Source of the DNA: an uncultured Planctomycetaceae bacterium
Lineage (GTDB): Bacteria > Planctomycetota > Planctomycetia > Pirellulales > JACPPG01
Direction: 5' to 3'
Assembly: GCA_945957305.1 (NCBI GenBank)
Contig: CAMFLN010000183.1
Span: 1 to 6,524 of the forward strand
Length of the DNA stretch: 6,524 nucleotides
This document shows, piece by piece, positions 6,477 through 6,524 of this stretch. How positions within the stretch are numbered: the first letter of the stretch is position 1; the number at the start of each line of letters is the position of its first letter. The translations under genes and the position numbers were made by a program. A model generated the notes under the pieces. The model saw nothing but the letters and a program-made list of their open reading frames with translations, was not told the DNA's origin and did no database searches.

Positions 6477-6524
6477 CTGTCTCTTATACACATCTCCGAG
6501 CCCACGAGACGTAGAGGAATCTCG
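6477..6524 (+). other. Illumina Nextera adapter read-through (not genomic)
   Basis: CTGTCTCTTATACACATCT (6477–6495) is the 19-bp Tn5 mosaic end used in Nextera libraries. It is followed by CCGAGCCCACGAGAC (6496–6510), the Nextera read-2-side adapter, then the 8-base index GTAGAGGA (6511–6518, which I recall as i7 index N712), then ATCTCG (6519–6524), the beginning of the P7 flow-cell sequence. The order and identity match library adapter exactly, so these 48 bases are untrimmed synthetic sequence, not a transposon insertion in the organism. Confidence 0.98.

Noticed and set aside
6477..6495. Tn5 end as a real transposon insertion into rpoC
   Set aside because: It is followed by synthetic adapter, index and P7 sequence, not by transposon genes or IS50 DNA, so it is library artefact.

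Overview
The window is a stretch of bacterial core chromosome carrying the conserved ribosomal-protein/RNA-polymerase cluster rplK–rplA–rplJ–rplL–rpoB–rpoC, all on the + strand. It begins inside rplK (L11) and ends a few codons into rpoC (beta'). The DNA is GC-rich (roughly 60% by eye). RpoB is 1235 residues, compact next to the 1342 of E. coli. Together with the RpoC N-terminus (SIGESSYDRINDYASVKIS) and the loosely spaced genes, this suggests Planctomycetota, perhaps a Pirellulales-like lineage. That placement rests on recalled resemblance, not a search, and is only moderately secure.

Layout: 2–271 rplK 3' part; 343–1023 rplA (L1); 1157–1714 rplJ (L10); 1847–2257 rplL (L7/L12); 2515–6222 rpoB (beta); 6390–6476 the first 29 codons of rpoC; 6477–6524 sequencing adapter that is not genomic. 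L11 and L10–(L7/L12) form the GTPase-associated centre and stalk of the 50S subunit, which recruits and activates translational GTPases. L1 forms the opposite stalk, which handles the E-site tRNA. RpoB and RpoC make the catalytic core of RNA polymerase. The grouping links ribosome and polymerase supply in one transcription unit.

The five intergenic gaps (71, 133, 132, 257 and 167 nt) are unusually long for such an operon and most contain inverted repeats. The richest is rplL–rpoB, with a UUCG-tetraloop hairpin and a 6-bp GC hairpin followed by a T-rich stretch directly after rplL, then further stems. This is where E. coli has its partial terminator between ribosomal and polymerase genes. The rplA–rplJ gap has two mutually exclusive 6-bp stems, one followed by TTTT.

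I see no mobile element, CRISPR, tRNA/rRNA gene or novel multigene system. The most consequential unusual feature is the last 48 bases: an Illumina Nextera transposase adapter with an 8-base index, fused in frame to rpoC. It makes the natural end of the sequence position 6476.
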